A DNA stretch of 34,337 nucleotides from Allobacillus salarius (GTDB taxonomy: Bacteria; Bacillota; Bacilli; Bacillales; Alkalibacillaceae), in contig NZ_VMHE01000024.1 of NCBI RefSeq assembly GCF_007559425.1, positions 1 through 34,337 of the forward strand, read 5' to 3'. Positions 8,119 through 18,319 of this stretch are shown here, piece after piece. Under the pieces are notes generated by a model that saw only the letters and a program-made list of their open reading frames with translations, was not told the origin of the DNA and did no database searches. The number at the start of each line of letters is the position of its first letter. Position 1 is the first letter of the stretch. A program made the position numbers and the translations under genes.

Positions 8119-8968
8119 ATCGGAAGCGAAGTTATATTTAGTACCGACGCCGATTGGCAACTTGGATGATATAACGTATCGAGCACTTTCAACACTACAG
8201 GAAGTTTCTTATATTGCATGTGAGGATACGCGCCAAACAAAGAAGCTATTGAATCACTTTGATATTCACAAACCATTGATCAGCTACCATGAGCATAGTA
8301 ATCGTCAAAAAGAAGATGAGCTCATGTCGAAATTGCGGAATGGCGATTCGATTGCGCTTGTCAGTGATGCAGGAATGCCAGTCGTGTCAGACCCAGGCTT
8401 TGGACTGATTCAGCGAGCGCGAGAAGAACATATTGATGTCGTGAGCCTTCCAGGGGCCAATGCAGCGCTTGTTGCCTTGGTTGCTTCGGGTCTCCCTGCC
8501 AATACATTTACGTTTTATGGATTTCTTCCTAAAAAGAAAAAGGAAATCACAGAAATTTTGTCTAGCTTAGATCAGATCAAGCAAACAGTAATTTTTTATG
8601 AGTCACCGTATCGAATTAAACAAACGGTAGAGGTCATGGCGGAATATTATCAGACTGATCGGGAAATTGTTTTAGCGCGCGAGTTAACGAAGAAATTTGA
8701 AGAATACGTACGTGGAACAGTTCACGATGTTAAAAATTTCATCGATCAAGGTGAAGCGACGTTGAAAGGGGAATTTGTTCTACTTGTTGGACCAGGAGAC
8801 GAAAGTTCTGTTGAAGACTCTTGGTGGGAAAGTTTAAGTTTAGTGGATCATGTCGAGACTTATATCCAAAAGGGAATTTCTTCGAAGGATGCGATTAAGC
8901 AAACAGCGATTGATCGGGCGATATCGAAACGAGAGGTTTATCAAGCATATCACGTAGGCGATTCATAG
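8087..8968 (+). CDS. rsmI: 16S rRNA C1402 2'-O-methyltransferase
   Basis: This methylates the 2'-hydroxyl of C1402 in the 16S decoding centre. The 293-residue protein of the tetrapyrrole-methylase (TP_methylase) fold matches B. subtilis YabC (292). Motifs are VPTPIGNLDDIT (19-30), EDTRQTKKLL and SDAGMP-VSDPG (93-104). Start choice: ATG 8087 with GAGGGGAG 8 bases upstream gives the family N-terminus. The open frame extends upstream inside trmN6, but that part is a shadow of trmN6. The 32-base overlap suggests translational coupling. Confidence 0.94.
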   Translation: MVDVQKSFQNESEAKLYLVPTPIGNLDDITYRALSTLQEVSYIACEDTRQTKKLLNHFDIHKPLISYHEHSNRQKEDELMSKLRNGDSIALVSDAGMPVVSDPGFGLIQRAREEHIDVVSLPGANAALVALVASGLPANTFTFYGFLPKKKKEITEILSSLDQIKQTVIFYESPYRIKQTVEVMAEYYQTDREIVLARELTKKFEEYVRGTVHDVKNFIDQGEATLKGEFVLLVGPGDESSVEDSWWESLSLVDHVETYIQKGISSKDAIKQTAIDRAISKREVYQAYHVGDS

Positions 8969-9002
8969 AAATCAAAGAGCATCAAAACGATGAAATTCTA
9001 TG

Positions 9003-9042
9003 TAAAAATAAAAATAGACTGCAGCTTTACGCTACAGTCTAT
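9003..9042 (-). terminator. intrinsic terminator of abrB
   Basis: Arms 9014-9025 and 9031-9042 form a stem with one mismatch. Read on the minus strand it is followed by a T-rich run (9013-9003). It lies just past the abrB stop and between converging rsmI and abrB. Confidence 0.8.
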
Positions 9043-9057
9043 GATGTATTCATAGAT

Positions 9058-9339
9058 TTATTTACTGTCAAACTTTTTATTAATCTCAGAGATTAATTGT
9101 TCAGCACCTTCTCGGCTTAACACAATGGAGCCATCGCCAACAGTGATATTATCATTGGAAACATCACCAGTGATTGCACAAGCCATGTTTGGTCTGTATT
9201 TCTTTAAGATGATTTGATCGTCATCCACGTAAATCTCAAGTGCGTCCTTAATGTTTATGTCTAGAGTACGACGCAATTCAATTGGAATAACGACTCTACC
9301 AAGCTCGTCTACTTTTCTTACAATTCCTGTTGATTTCAT
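9058..9339 (-). CDS. abrB: AbrB, transition-state regulator
   Basis: This DNA-binding protein represses many post-exponential and sporulation genes during growth and is itself repressed by Spo0A~P in B. subtilis. The 93-residue protein has an N-terminal swapped-hairpin AbrB domain, MKSTGIVRKVDELGRVVIP, that is nearly identical to B. subtilis, and the C-terminal multimerisation part ending SEINKKFDSK. Start: the ATG at 9339 has GGAG upstream; an in-frame ATG at 9366 would add nine residues without a better site. It is divergent from metS, as in B. subtilis. SpoVT at 27740 shares the same N-terminal fold. Confidence 0.97.
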   Translation of the reverse strand: MKSTGIVRKVDELGRVVIPIELRRTLDINIKDALEIYVDDDQIILKKYRPNMACAITGDVSNDNITVGDGSIVLSREGAEQLISEINKKFDSK

Positions 9340-9395
9340 TGTTTCTTTCTCTCCTCTCTCGATCATATATATAAGATTCGCTATCTTATGACATT

Positions 9396-9424
9396 AATGT
9401 ACCACTATTATTTTTAACCGTCAA
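9396..9424 (-). promoter_or_regulatory. sigma-A promoter for abrB
   Basis: On the minus strand, TTGACG (9424-9419), a 17-base spacer and TACATT (9401-9396) with an upstream TGG form an extended -10 promoter. It lies about 57 bases upstream of the abrB start. I found no perfect Spo0A box here; TTGTCAGA at 9441-9448 is one mismatch from TTGTCRAA and lies upstream of the promoter. Confidence 0.6.
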
Positions 9425-9480
9425 TTAAGTAAAGGAAGAATTGTCAGAAAATGTTTCAAACAATCTTGCCTGTTTCTCTG

Positions 9481-9509
9481 TGGAAATTAAACTATTAAAT
9501 GGGTACAAT
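9481..9509 (+). promoter_or_regulatory. possible sigma-A promoter for metS
   Basis: TGGAAA (9481-9486), a 17-base spacer and TACAAT (9504-9509) form a moderate match about 125 bases before metS. A second weaker candidate uses TTGATA at 9519. No T-box or SAM riboswitch features are visible in 9510-9634. Confidence 0.35.
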
Positions 9510-9616
9510 AATATCTAGTTGATATTTTACCAAACTACTGCTAAATAGAGAACATTTTTTTATAATTTAAAAAAATTTGTCATGGAATGTTAACATTTTG
9601 TGAAAAGATATGTTAA

Positions 9617-11599
<1,983 letters not shown>

Positions 11600-11629
11600 T
11601 TCGAACTGTTCAAACGAAAGGATGAGTCT

Positions 11630-12397
11630 GTGTTATTTGATACACACGTTCATTTAAATGCCGATCAATTTATGGAAGATCGTGATGAAGTCATCGAGCG
11701 GGCGAAAGCGGCAGGTGTGACCGAAATGGTTGTCGTCGGCTTCGACAGAAAAACCATTCCACTAGCGATTGAAATTGCTGAAGCTTATCCGTTTATTTAT
11801 GCCGCGGTTGGCTGGCACCCTGTTGATGCGATTGATATGACGGATGATGATCTGAAATGGATTGAAGAGCTTGCGGCCCATGAAAAAGTCGTTGCAATTG
11901 GAGAAATGGGTCTGGATTATCATTGGGATAAATCACCTGTAGACGTTCAAAAAGAAGTTTTTAGAAAGCAAATTAGACTTGCAAAAAAGTTGGCGATGCC
12001 GATTATTATTCATAACCGGGAAGCAACTGAAGATATTATTGACATTTTGAAGGATGAAAATGCACAGGAAATCGGTGGGATTATGCATTGTTTCAATGAT
12101 CGAGCTGAATACGCGATGGAATGTATCGATTTAAACTTCCACATATCATTAGGTGGTCCAGTAACTTTTAAAAATGCAACGGATCCCAAAATTGTTGCCG
12201 AACAAGTACCACTTGATCGATTGTTGATTGAAACCGATTGTCCATTTCTTGCTCCACATCCGAACCGAGGAAAACGAAATGAACCTGCGTACGTTTTGTT
12301 AGTAGCAGAAAAAATCGCTGAAATGAAACAAATGACGTTAGAAGAGATCGGTGAAGTGACTCGGAATAATGCGAAGAAGTTATTTGGAATAGCTTAA
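11630..12397 (+). CDS. tatD: TatD family metal-dependent deoxyribonuclease (YabD)
   Basis: This 255-residue TIM-barrel hydrolase has HxH metal ligands in FDTHVH (His6, His8), the catalytic-site EMGLDYH motif, IHNRE, and the final ligand in ETDCPFLAP. TatD proteins are 3'-5' exonucleases implicated in DNA repair; the substrate in Bacillus is not settled. The start codon is GTG at 11630, with AAAGGATGAG upstream. It is encoded directly after metS, and a long nested terminator follows. Confidence 0.93.
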   Translation: MLFDTHVHLNADQFMEDRDEVIERAKAAGVTEMVVVGFDRKTIPLAIEIAEAYPFIYAAVGWHPVDAIDMTDDDLKWIEELAAHEKVVAIGEMGLDYHWDKSPVDVQKEVFRKQIRLAKKLAMPIIIHNREATEDIIDILKDENAQEIGGIMHCFNDRAEYAMECIDLNFHISLGGPVTFKNATDPKIVAEQVPLDRLLIETDCPFLAPHPNRGKRNEPAYVLLVAEKIAEMKQMTLEEIGEVTRNNAKKLFGIA

Positions 12398-12470
12398 TGG
12401 TTCTTAAGCTGACCAATCATTCCGAAATAACAACGCTAGTAAATGCTTGAACACTAACTAAATGTTCTAA

Positions 12471-12537
12471 AACACACACATAGGCATACAGTTTAAAATG
12501 AGCATCATTTAAACGATCGCCTAGGTGTGTGTTTTTT
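12471..12537 (+). terminator. terminator of metS-tatD with nested hairpins
   Basis: Outer arms AACACACACATAGGC (12471-12485) and the complementary segment ending at 12533 pair with one mismatch. A second inverted repeat, GTTTAAAATGA with TCATTTAAAC (12491-12514), sits inside the loop. A T run closes it at 12537. Confidence 0.85.
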
Positions 12538-12617
12538 CTTTTGTTTTGTTTCATGCGGGACTCTTAGGTCGATCAAACGGGCAATTGGTTCTCGTGATGA
12601 AGTCAATGTGTAAAAAC

Positions 12618-12634
12618 TGTAATGAATTTGTAAT
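12618..12634 (+). promoter_or_regulatory. WalR-type direct repeat upstream of yabE
   Basis: TGTAAT-N5-TGTAAT fits the WalR (YycF) consensus TGTWAH-N5-TGTWAH exactly. A further TGTAAA lies at 12609-12614. The repeat ends 11 bases before the -35 hexamer, a usual place for an activator. The target encodes a cell-wall enzyme with a 3D domain, like the known WalR target yocH. Confidence 0.6.
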
Positions 12635-12645
12635 GTGATTGTTCA

Positions 12646-12674
12646 TTGACTTCCTTTTTTCGTATGACTATAAT
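12646..12674 (+). promoter_or_regulatory. sigma-A promoter for yabE
   Basis: TTGACT (12646-12651), a 17-base spacer and TATAAT (12669-12674) form a near-consensus vegetative promoter 24 bases before the yabE start. With the gin-like short leader, the start site would be near 12681. Confidence 0.85.
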
Positions 12675-12698
12675 CAATTGCGTATAGGAGGCTCGTTT

Positions 12699-13940
12699 AT
12701 GAACTCAAAGAATACAGCTTCAAAACGATTTGGTGTTAAAGGTTTTATCATATTATCTTTAACAATAGTTGCTATGGCTTCATTATTTTTTATTGTCTAT
12801 GAATCTATGAAAAAAGAAGTAACAGTCTTAGCCGGTGAAGAAAAACACGAAACGAACACGATGGCTAAAACAGTTGAAGAAGTTTTAAATGAACTAGGTG
12901 TTGAACGAGACGAACATGACTATCTTTCTGAAGATCTTACAAAAGAGTTAGAAGATGGCATGGAAATCGAATTGGACTATTCTAACGAGGTAGTCGTGAC
13001 CATTGACGATGAAACGGAAACGTACCACACCTTTGCAAATACAGCAGAAGAATTTTTAGAAGAAGAGAACATCGAGGTTAACGAGCATGATCATCTGTCC
13101 TTTGATTTAGAGGAAGAGTTAAGTGATGGACGGCATTTAGCGATATCTAAAGCTTTTGAAGTCGTAATAAATGATGGTGGCGAAAAGAAAACCGTCATGA
13201 CGACAGGTCAAACGATTCAGTCGCTTCTCGCAAAAGAAGGGATTAAGCTGACGGAGCTCGACCAGCTCAACATGGAGCCTACTAAAGAATTAGAATCGAA
13301 CGAAATCATTAAGATTACTCGAGTAGATAAAGAGAAGAAAACATATGATGAAATTATTCCATACAACACGAAGACGGAAAGCGATGATTCCTTAGAAAAA
13401 GGTAAAACGCGAATCGTTCAAAAAGGTAAAGAGGGTAAAAAAGTTCAAACCTTTGAAATTACGTATAAAAACGGTGAAGAAGTCTTTCGTGAACTGGTAA
13501 GTGAAGAAATTACAGAAGAAAGTCAAAACCGCGTTGTTGCACAAGGAACGAAGGAACCACCGAAGCAAACAGTCGCAAAGAAATCATCCAACAATGTGCA
13601 ACAAACATCCGCAAAGTCTGAGTCTACAGTAAAAACGAAAGAAACGAATCAAGAAGAGGGTCAGACGATGATTGTTCAAGCGACAGCGTATTCAACGAAT
13701 AATCCTTCATTGAGTACCCATACAGCTACAGGAATTGACTTACGCTCGAATCCAAGAGTTATTGCGGTTGATCCGAGTGTCATTCCGTTAGGCTCGAAAG
13801 TTTGGGTTGAAGGTTACGGCATGGCAATCGCTGGCGATACGGGTGGAGCGATTAAAGGGAAGAAAATCGACATTCATTTTTCATCTTATGAGAAAGCAAA
13901 ATCATTCGGAAGAAAAACAGTCCGAATTAAAGTATATTAA
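12699..13940 (+). CDS. yabE: YabE, Rpf/Sps-type cell-wall hydrolase
   Basis: This 413-residue envelope protein (B. subtilis 437) has an N-terminal membrane segment (about 13-34), three DUF348 repeats (about 40-195), a G5 domain (about 200-275), a Lys/Gln/Ser/Thr-rich linker and a C-terminal 3D domain (about 325-413). The 3D domain contains TAYSTNN, IAVDPSVIPLG, AGDTGGAIKG and DIHF, which hold the three conserved Asp residues. The family resembles resuscitation-promoting factors and MltA-like lytic transglycosylases. Start: ATG 12699 with ATAGGAGG upstream; an upstream ATG at 12639 lies in the promoter. A sigma-A promoter and a WalR-type site precede it. Enzymatic activity is inferred. Confidence 0.9.
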   Translation: MNSKNTASKRFGVKGFIILSLTIVAMASLFFIVYESMKKEVTVLAGEEKHETNTMAKTVEEVLNELGVERDEHDYLSEDLTKELEDGMEIELDYSNEVVVTIDDETETYHTFANTAEEFLEEENIEVNEHDHLSFDLEEELSDGRHLAISKAFEVVINDGGEKKTVMTTGQTIQSLLAKEGIKLTELDQLNMEPTKELESNEIIKITRVDKEKKTYDEIIPYNTKTESDDSLEKGKTRIVQKGKEGKKVQTFEITYKNGEEVFRELVSEEITEESQNRVVAQGTKEPPKQTVAKKSSNNVQQTSAKSESTVKTKETNQEEGQTMIVQATAYSTNNPSLSTHTATGIDLRSNPRVIAVDPSVIPLGSKVWVEGYGMAIAGDTGGAIKGKKIDIHFSSYEKAKSFGRKTVRIKVY

Positions 13941-13954
13941 TAAAAATAATTATG

Positions 13955-13993
13955 AATCCTGCTATACTAAATGGTAGCAGGATTTATTTTTTT
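13955..13993 (+). terminator. intrinsic terminator of yabE
   Basis: A perfect 10-bp stem, AATCCTGCTA with TAGCAGGATT, is followed by a T-rich tail. The rnmV start codon is only 26 bases downstream. Confidence 0.85.
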
Positions 13994-14018
13994 CGATATT
14001 TATTCAGTGAGGGTTCGT

Positions 14019-14600
14019 ATGAAAATTAAAGAAGTAATTGTCTTAGAAGGCAGAGATGATACTGTTCGTATTAAGTTAGCCGTAGATGCAGATACAATTG
14101 AAACAAATGGCTCTGCTTTAAATCAACGTACATTAGACCAAATTAAGCATGCAAAGGAAAAAAGAGGGGTCATCGTTTTTACCGATCCAGACTATCCAGG
14201 AGAGCGCCTTAGACGATTGATTGATGCCAATATTCCTGGGTGTAAGCATGCTTTTCTACCAAAGGAAAAAACTAAGGCGAAAGGTAAGAGAAAAGGGTTA
14301 GGGATTGAGCATGCCGATATTGAAGATATTCAGCAAGCGTTAGAAGATGTACATGCTGTACGACAAGAAATGAAGAGTTCAATTGATTGGCGGCCTTATT
14401 TACTTCAATATGGCTTAATTGGTGGCCCAAAAGCTAAAGACCGTCGAATGAAGCTTGGCAATGAATTGAAGATAGGGTATGCCAATGCCAAACAATTAGA
14501 AAAGCGTTTAAGCATGTTTGCTATTGATGAGAAACAGTTTGAAGCGGTAATGAAAGAGATTATTCAGAATGAAAACGATAAAGGATGGAACAATTCATGA
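14019..14600 (+). CDS. rnmV: ribonuclease M5
   Basis: This trims both strands of the 5S rRNA precursor to its mature ends. The 193-residue TOPRIM protein has the catalytic Glu in VLEGRDD (10-14) and the [10 protein letters not shown] motif. The length is close to B. subtilis RnmV (186). Start: ATG 14019 with GTGAGGG upstream; an earlier in-frame ATG at 13971 falls in the yabE terminator. Its stop overlaps the rsmA start (ATGA at 14597-14600), indicating translational coupling. Confidence 0.94.
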   Translation: MKIKEVIVLEGRDDTVRIKLAVDADTIETNGSALNQRTLDQIKHAKEKRGVIVFTDPDYPGERLRRLIDANIPGCKHAFLPKEKTKAKGKRKGLGIEHADIEDIQQALEDVHAVRQEMKSSIDWRPYLLQYGLIGGPKAKDRRMKLGNELKIGYANAKQLEKRLSMFAIDEKQFEAVMKEIIQNENDKGWNNS

Positions 14601-15475
14601 GCAAACCGATCGCGACCTATTCCAGAACGAAAGAGATTATGGACAAACACAAGCTATCCTTTAAGAAAAGTTTAGGCCAAAACTTCTTGATCGATGCGAA
14701 TATTTTAAAAAAGATTGTTGATAAAGCTGGTGTTACTGAAGATACGACAGTCATCGAAATCGGTCCGGGGATTGGTGCGTTAACAGAACAGCTGGCTTTG
14801 AAAGCGAAAGACGTTTTTGCCATTGAAATCGACCAGCGTTTTATAGAAGTATTAAAGGATACATTGCAAGGCTTTCAAAATATCCAAGTGATCAATGAAG
14901 ATATTTTGAAAGTAGATTTAAACGCATTCATCGCCGAAAAAATGCCAGAAGCATCTGATGTTCGTGTAGTAGCTAATCTTCCGTATTATATTACAACGCC
15001 AATTTTAATGAAATTATTGATGGGCAATTCACCAATGCATTCCATAACCGTAATGATGCAAAAAGAAGTTGCTGCACGGATGGCGGCAAAGCCTAACTCT
15101 AAAGAATATGGCTCGTTGTCGATAGCTGTTCAATATTACACGACATCGAATGTTGTCATGAATGTGCCGAAGACTTGTTTCGTTCCACAGCCGAATGTCG
15201 ATTCGTCGATTTTACAATTAGTAAAACGTGACAAGCCGCCAGTTGATGTCGTCGATGAGGACTTGTTCTTTGAAGTCGTTCAGAAAAGCTTTCAACAACG
15301 CCGAAAAACGTTAAAAAACAATCTGCAAAAAGGGTTTCAAGATCGAATCTCTAAAGAGCAATTACAGAATGTATTTGATCAAGCGGCCATCGAGCCTTCT
15401 CGCAGAGGTGAATCCTTATCGATGGAGGAGTTCTCGACACTGACGAAATTTATGAAAGAGGCATTAGAAGTGTAA
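14597..15475 (+). CDS. rsmA: 16S rRNA A1518/A1519 dimethyltransferase (KsgA)
   Basis: This dimethylates two adjacent adenines in helix 45 of 16S rRNA during late 30S assembly. The 292-residue protein matches B. subtilis KsgA in length, with [11 protein letters not shown] (23-33), SAM motif [11 protein letters not shown] (53-63), NLPYY (127-131) and the C-terminal [11 protein letters not shown]. Start: ATG 14597, 8 bases after GGATGG, gives [14 protein letters not shown] as in relatives; ATG 14585 would add four residues and lacks a site. Confidence 0.96.
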   Translation: MSKPIATYSRTKEIMDKHKLSFKKSLGQNFLIDANILKKIVDKAGVTEDTTVIEIGPGIGALTEQLALKAKDVFAIEIDQRFIEVLKDTLQGFQNIQVINEDILKVDLNAFIAEKMPEASDVRVVANLPYYITTPILMKLLMGNSPMHSITVMMQKEVAARMAAKPNSKEYGSLSIAVQYYTTSNVVMNVPKTCFVPQPNVDSSILQLVKRDKPPVDVVDEDLFFEVVQKSFQQRRKTLKNNLQKGFQDRISKEQLQNVFDQAAIEPSRRGESLSMEEFSTLTKFMKEALEV

Positions 15476-15534
15476 CAAATCACGTAAACCCTCAATAGGA
15501 TAGTGAGAGAGCCTATTACGGGGGAGAGACATCC

Positions 15535-16422
15535 ATGAATCTTCAAAGAGGCGATATTGTCACAAGACATTCTTATGAACATGATTTATTGTTTCGTGTC
15601 CAATCAATCGATCATGACCAAGCTCAATTATACGGTGAAAACTTTCGCCTTGAAGTCGACGCGCCAATTGATGACTTGAAGCTAGTCGTTCAAGAAGAAA
15701 AAAAGCGGGCGGAGCAATCAATTATCCATAAGGAGCATGAATCTTATCGACTGTTCAGGCAGGATTACTATTTAAGGTCCTTCAGAGACCATTCACAGCC
15801 AATTTCCATCAAAGATGCACCGCGGTTTCAAATTTGCCCGAAAGTGCTTCATATGGATAGTGACGCGCTATTTTTGAAGAAGTGTATACTTCTTTATAAC
15901 AAGCTTGGACTTCAAGTGCACGGAGCACATGTCAAAGAAAGCGAGATGCAGCATCAAGTAGCTGATCTTCTTGAAAAGGTACAGCCGGACATTTTAGTGT
16001 TGACGGGACATGACTCCTATTCCAAACAAAAAGGGGAAGAACTGGATTTGCGTGCTTACCGAAATAGCCGTTATTTCGTTGAAGCGGTACGTGTCGCAAG
16101 AAAGAAGGTTTCTCACTTGGATCAGCTTGTGATTTTTGCGGGTGCATGTCAATCACACTTTGAGTCGTTGATCCGTGCAGGAGCAAACTTCGCCAGTTCG
16201 CCGACGCGAATTAATATCCATGCCTTGGATCCTGTATATGTAGCAGCAAAAGTTGGCTATACGCCTTTTATGGAAAAGGTGGATATTTATGACGTCATCG
16301 AAAAAACGGTAACCCAAGAAAAAGGGATCGGCGGATTGGAAACGCGCGGCCTTTTTCGAACAGGATTACCTTATATGAAAAAGTTACCTAAGACACATGA
16401 AAAAGCGAACACAGATGAATAG
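15535..16422 (+). CDS. yabG: YabG, sporulation-specific cysteine protease
   Basis: This 295-residue protein (B. subtilis 290) is a mother-cell protease that processes spore coat proteins such as SpoIVA, SafA and YeeK. Predicted catalytic residues are His159 in LTGHDS and Cys205 in AGACQSHFESL. The N-terminus GDIVTRHSYEHDLLF forms the conserved SH3-like start. It has no signal peptide. GGGGGAGAG precedes ATG 15535. A possible sigma-K element (AATAGGATA at 15493-15501) lies in the short leader, but I cannot define a convincing -35. Confidence 0.93.
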   Translation: MNLQRGDIVTRHSYEHDLLFRVQSIDHDQAQLYGENFRLEVDAPIDDLKLVVQEEKKRAEQSIIHKEHESYRLFRQDYYLRSFRDHSQPISIKDAPRFQICPKVLHMDSDALFLKKCILLYNKLGLQVHGAHVKESEMQHQVADLLEKVQPDILVLTGHDSYSKQKGEELDLRAYRNSRYFVEAVRVARKKVSHLDQLVIFAGACQSHFESLIRAGANFASSPTRINIHALDPVYVAAKVGYTPFMEKVDIYDVIEKTVTQEKGIGGLETRGLFRTGLPYMKKLPKTHEKANTDE

Positions 16423-16502
16423 AAGCCTTATGTCTAATGGAATTCCGAATGCATGAATTTGGCTAATTAGGAAATGGTAAATAGTAGTTCGTAAAATTTA
16501 TG

Positions 16503-16532
16503 TTGACACCTTGGCTGGAATGTTGATATAAT
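16503..16532 (+). promoter_or_regulatory. sigma-A promoter P1 for veg
   Basis: TTGACA (16503-16508), an 18-base spacer and TATAAT (16527-16532) give both hexamers in perfect consensus. veg is classically driven by a very strong vegetative promoter. Confidence 0.85.
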
Positions 16533-16542
16533 TAAATACTTT

Positions 16543-16571
16543 TTGACTTTCGGGCCATTTTGTGTTAAGAT
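16543..16571 (+). promoter_or_regulatory. sigma-A promoter P2 for veg
   Basis: TTGACT (16543-16548), a 17-base spacer and TAAGAT (16566-16571) with an upstream TGT form an extended -10. It lies 40 bases downstream of P1 and 23 bases before the veg start. Confidence 0.65.
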
Positions 16572-16594
16572 AGCACTTAGTGAGGTGGAGTCGT

Positions 16595-16849
16595 ATGGGA
16601 AAAACTTTGGCTGAAATTAAACAAGCTTTGGATGTTAAGATTGGGCAGCAATTAACATTGAAAGCGAACGGTGGTCGACGCAAAACGATTGAGCGTTTTG
16701 GGGTGTTGGCAGAAACGTACCCATCTGTTTTTATCGTTGAGCTAGATCAAGATGAGCATTCTTTTGAAAGAGTCTCTTACAGCTATGCAGACGTACTTAC
16801 TGAAACCGTAGAGATTACCTTCACAGATGAAGTCAGTAAAATGGCTTAA
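16595..16849 (+). CDS. veg: Veg protein
   Basis: This 84-residue basic protein (B. subtilis Veg 86) begins [13 protein letters not shown] and carries the [11 protein letters not shown] stretch typical of the family (DUF1021). In B. subtilis, Veg is abundant, stimulates biofilm matrix genes through SinR and affects spore outgrowth. Start: ATG 16595 with GAGGTGGAG upstream; an ATG five codons earlier lies in front of that site. Two tandem strong promoters precede it and a long perfect hairpin follows. Confidence 0.95.
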   Translation: MGKTLAEIKQALDVKIGQQLTLKANGGRRKTIERFGVLAETYPSVFIVELDQDEHSFERVSYSYADVLTETVEITFTDEVSKMA

Positions 16850-16860
16850 CGGCAAGTAAA

Positions 16861-16905
16861 CAGAAGAGCTTCTACAGTCAATTGGCTGTAGAAGCTCTTC
16901 TGTTT
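16861..16905 (+). terminator. long perfect hairpin after veg
   Basis: Seventeen bases (16861-16877) pair perfectly with 16886-16902 around an 8-base loop. Only three T follow, so termination may be partial. The hairpin could also stabilise the veg mRNA 3' end. Confidence 0.7.
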
Positions 16906-16966
16906 GAATAGTGGCTATAAATGAAAGCAGTCTCAGCAATTTACAATGTGGTTAACGCCAAAATTT

Positions 16967-16999
16967 ACATGTCTGATGAATTAAGAAATACATATACTA
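16967..16999 (+). promoter_or_regulatory. possible sigma-G promoter for sspF
   Basis: CATATACTA (from 16991) resembles a sigma-G -10, and ACATG (16967-16971) lies 19 bases upstream. The match is imperfect. It sits at a suitable place, about 40 bases before the sspF start, and sspF is a forespore gene. Confidence 0.3.
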
Positions 17000-17037
17000 A
17001 GCCTGTCGTAAATAAAACCGAAAAGGAGTTGTGGTCA

Positions 17038-17214
17038 TTGAGTAGACGAAAAGGCGTTATGTCTGATCGCTTGAAAGAGGAGATCGCAAAAGATATGGGA
17101 ATTTACGACACGGTCCAAAAAGAAGGATGGGGAGGCATCAAGTCCCGTGATGCCGGTAACATGGTGAAGCGGGCAATTGAGATGGCTGAGGAGAACTCGA
17201 AAAATAAAGCGTAA
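17038..17214 (+). CDS. sspF: small acid-soluble spore protein, alpha/beta type (SspF)
   Basis: This 58-residue SASP binds and protects forespore DNA. It has the family core [15 protein letters not shown], where EIA contains the germination protease (GPR) cleavage site, and [19 protein letters not shown]. Start choice: TTG at 17038 sits 9 bases after AAAGGAG and gives a start [10 protein letters not shown] like B. subtilis SspF (61 residues). A longer open frame from 16921 would run through the promoter region. It lies between veg and ispE as in B. subtilis, and a terminator follows. Confidence 0.94.
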   Translation: MSRRKGVMSDRLKEEIAKDMGIYDTVQKEGWGGIKSRDAGNMVKRAIEMAEENSKNKA

Positions 17215-17251
17215 GTATTCTCTTCCAACTGCATGTCCCCCTACTGACTGC

Positions 17252-17293
17252 ATCGGTCATAGTTCATTTGAACTGTGGCCGATTTCCTTTTTT
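17252..17293 (+). terminator. intrinsic terminator of sspF
   Basis: A 14-bp stem, ATCGGTCATAGTTC with GAACTGTGGCCGAT (G-U pairs), has a 4-base loop and is followed by TTTCCTTTTTT. Confidence 0.9.
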
Positions 17294-17346
17294 ACATGCA
17301 TATCACATTGAAACCTATAGAATGAGAACCAATGAGCACATTTTCT

Positions 17347-17376
17347 TTATAAATGATTTCTCGTATGTGATACAAT
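17347..17376 (+). promoter_or_regulatory. sigma-A promoter for ispE
   Basis: The extended -10 TGATACAAT (hexamer 17371-17376) is preceded by TTTATA (17347-17352) at 18 bases. It lies 31 bases before the ispE start. Confidence 0.5.
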
Positions 17377-17407
17377 CAAAGAAATTAATTATGCAGAAGG
17401 TGAAATA

Positions 17408-18259
17408 ATGATTTTTGAAAAAGCGCCGGCGAAGATCAATCTAACGCTAGACGTTTTACATAAACGAGACGATGGCTATCATGAAATCGAAATGATCATG
17501 ACGTCGATTGATCTTGCAGACCGACTTACTTTTGAGAAAACAGATAATCAGGGCATTACGATCGTGTCCGAAAAAAGATATGTTCCCAATGACCAGCGAA
17601 ATCTCGCCTATCAAGGGGTAGCTTTGATGCGGGAGAAGTTCGGTATTCAATCCGGTGTTAAAATTACGATTGATAAGCAAATACCTGTTGCAGCGGGACT
17701 TGCTGGGGGAAGTAGTGATGCAGCAGCGGCATTAAGAGGAATGAACCGGTTATTCAACCTCGGCCAAACGACTGAACAGCTTCAACAAATCGGTGAGGAA
17801 ATTGGTTCGGATGTTCCGTTTTGTGTGTCAGGAAAAACGGCCATTGCGAGGGGTAGAGGAGAGAAGTTATCAACTTTACCATCACCTCCACCTTGTTGGG
17901 TCGTCCTTGCTAAACCAAGTATCGGTGTGTCGACAAAAGATGTGTACGGAAATGTGAATATCGATCAAATCGAGCACCCGGATACTGAGTCAATGGCTAA
18001 CGCTCTTCGCAATAAGGATTTTCATTCGTTATGTAACCACCTAGGTAATGTATTGGAACCAATTACGGTAGCGATGCATCAAGAAGTAGACCAAATAAAA
18101 ACATTTATGCAAAAGCAAGGCTTGGAAGGCGTACTGATGAGTGGTAGTGGACCGACCGTTTACGGATTGACTGAACACCTGTCAAAAGCTGAACGAACCG
18201 TGAATGGGTTAAGAGGTTTTTGCCAGGAAGTTTATTTAGTTCGTGCATTAACGGATTAA
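17408..18259 (+). CDS. ispE: 4-diphosphocytidyl-2-C-methyl-D-erythritol kinase
   Basis: This is an ATP-dependent kinase of the non-mevalonate (MEP) isoprenoid pathway. The 283-residue GHMP kinase has APAKINLTLDV (6-16), DGYHEIEM (22-29), the ATP-binding PVAAGLAGGSSDAAAA (93-108), GSDVPFC, and the C-terminal SGSGPTVYGL. The length is normal. AGAAGGTGA precedes ATG 17408. purR follows in the same direction, 90 bases downstream. Confidence 0.96.
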   Translation: MIFEKAPAKINLTLDVLHKRDDGYHEIEMIMTSIDLADRLTFEKTDNQGITIVSEKRYVPNDQRNLAYQGVALMREKFGIQSGVKITIDKQIPVAAGLAGGSSDAAAALRGMNRLFNLGQTTEQLQQIGEEIGSDVPFCVSGKTAIARGRGEKLSTLPSPPPCWVVLAKPSIGVSTKDVYGNVNIDQIEHPDTESMANALRNKDFHSLCNHLGNVLEPITVAMHQEVDQIKTFMQKQGLEGVLMSGSGPTVYGLTEHLSKAERTVNGLRGFCQEVYLVRALTD

Positions 18260-18319
18260 CCATATATCAGTACCACTAAAAGGTAGTAAACACAAACATT
18301 AAGTGATATATTATTAATT

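Noticed and set aside
9441..9448. Spo0A box for abrB
   Set aside because: TTGTCAGA has a mismatch in the core and lies upstream of the promoter, whereas functional boxes in B. subtilis abrB lie downstream of the start.
16921..17037. Longer N-terminus for SspF from ATG 16921
   Set aside because: SASPs of this type have about 60 residues. TTG 17038 has a good ribosome-binding site, and the upstream part is not SASP-like.
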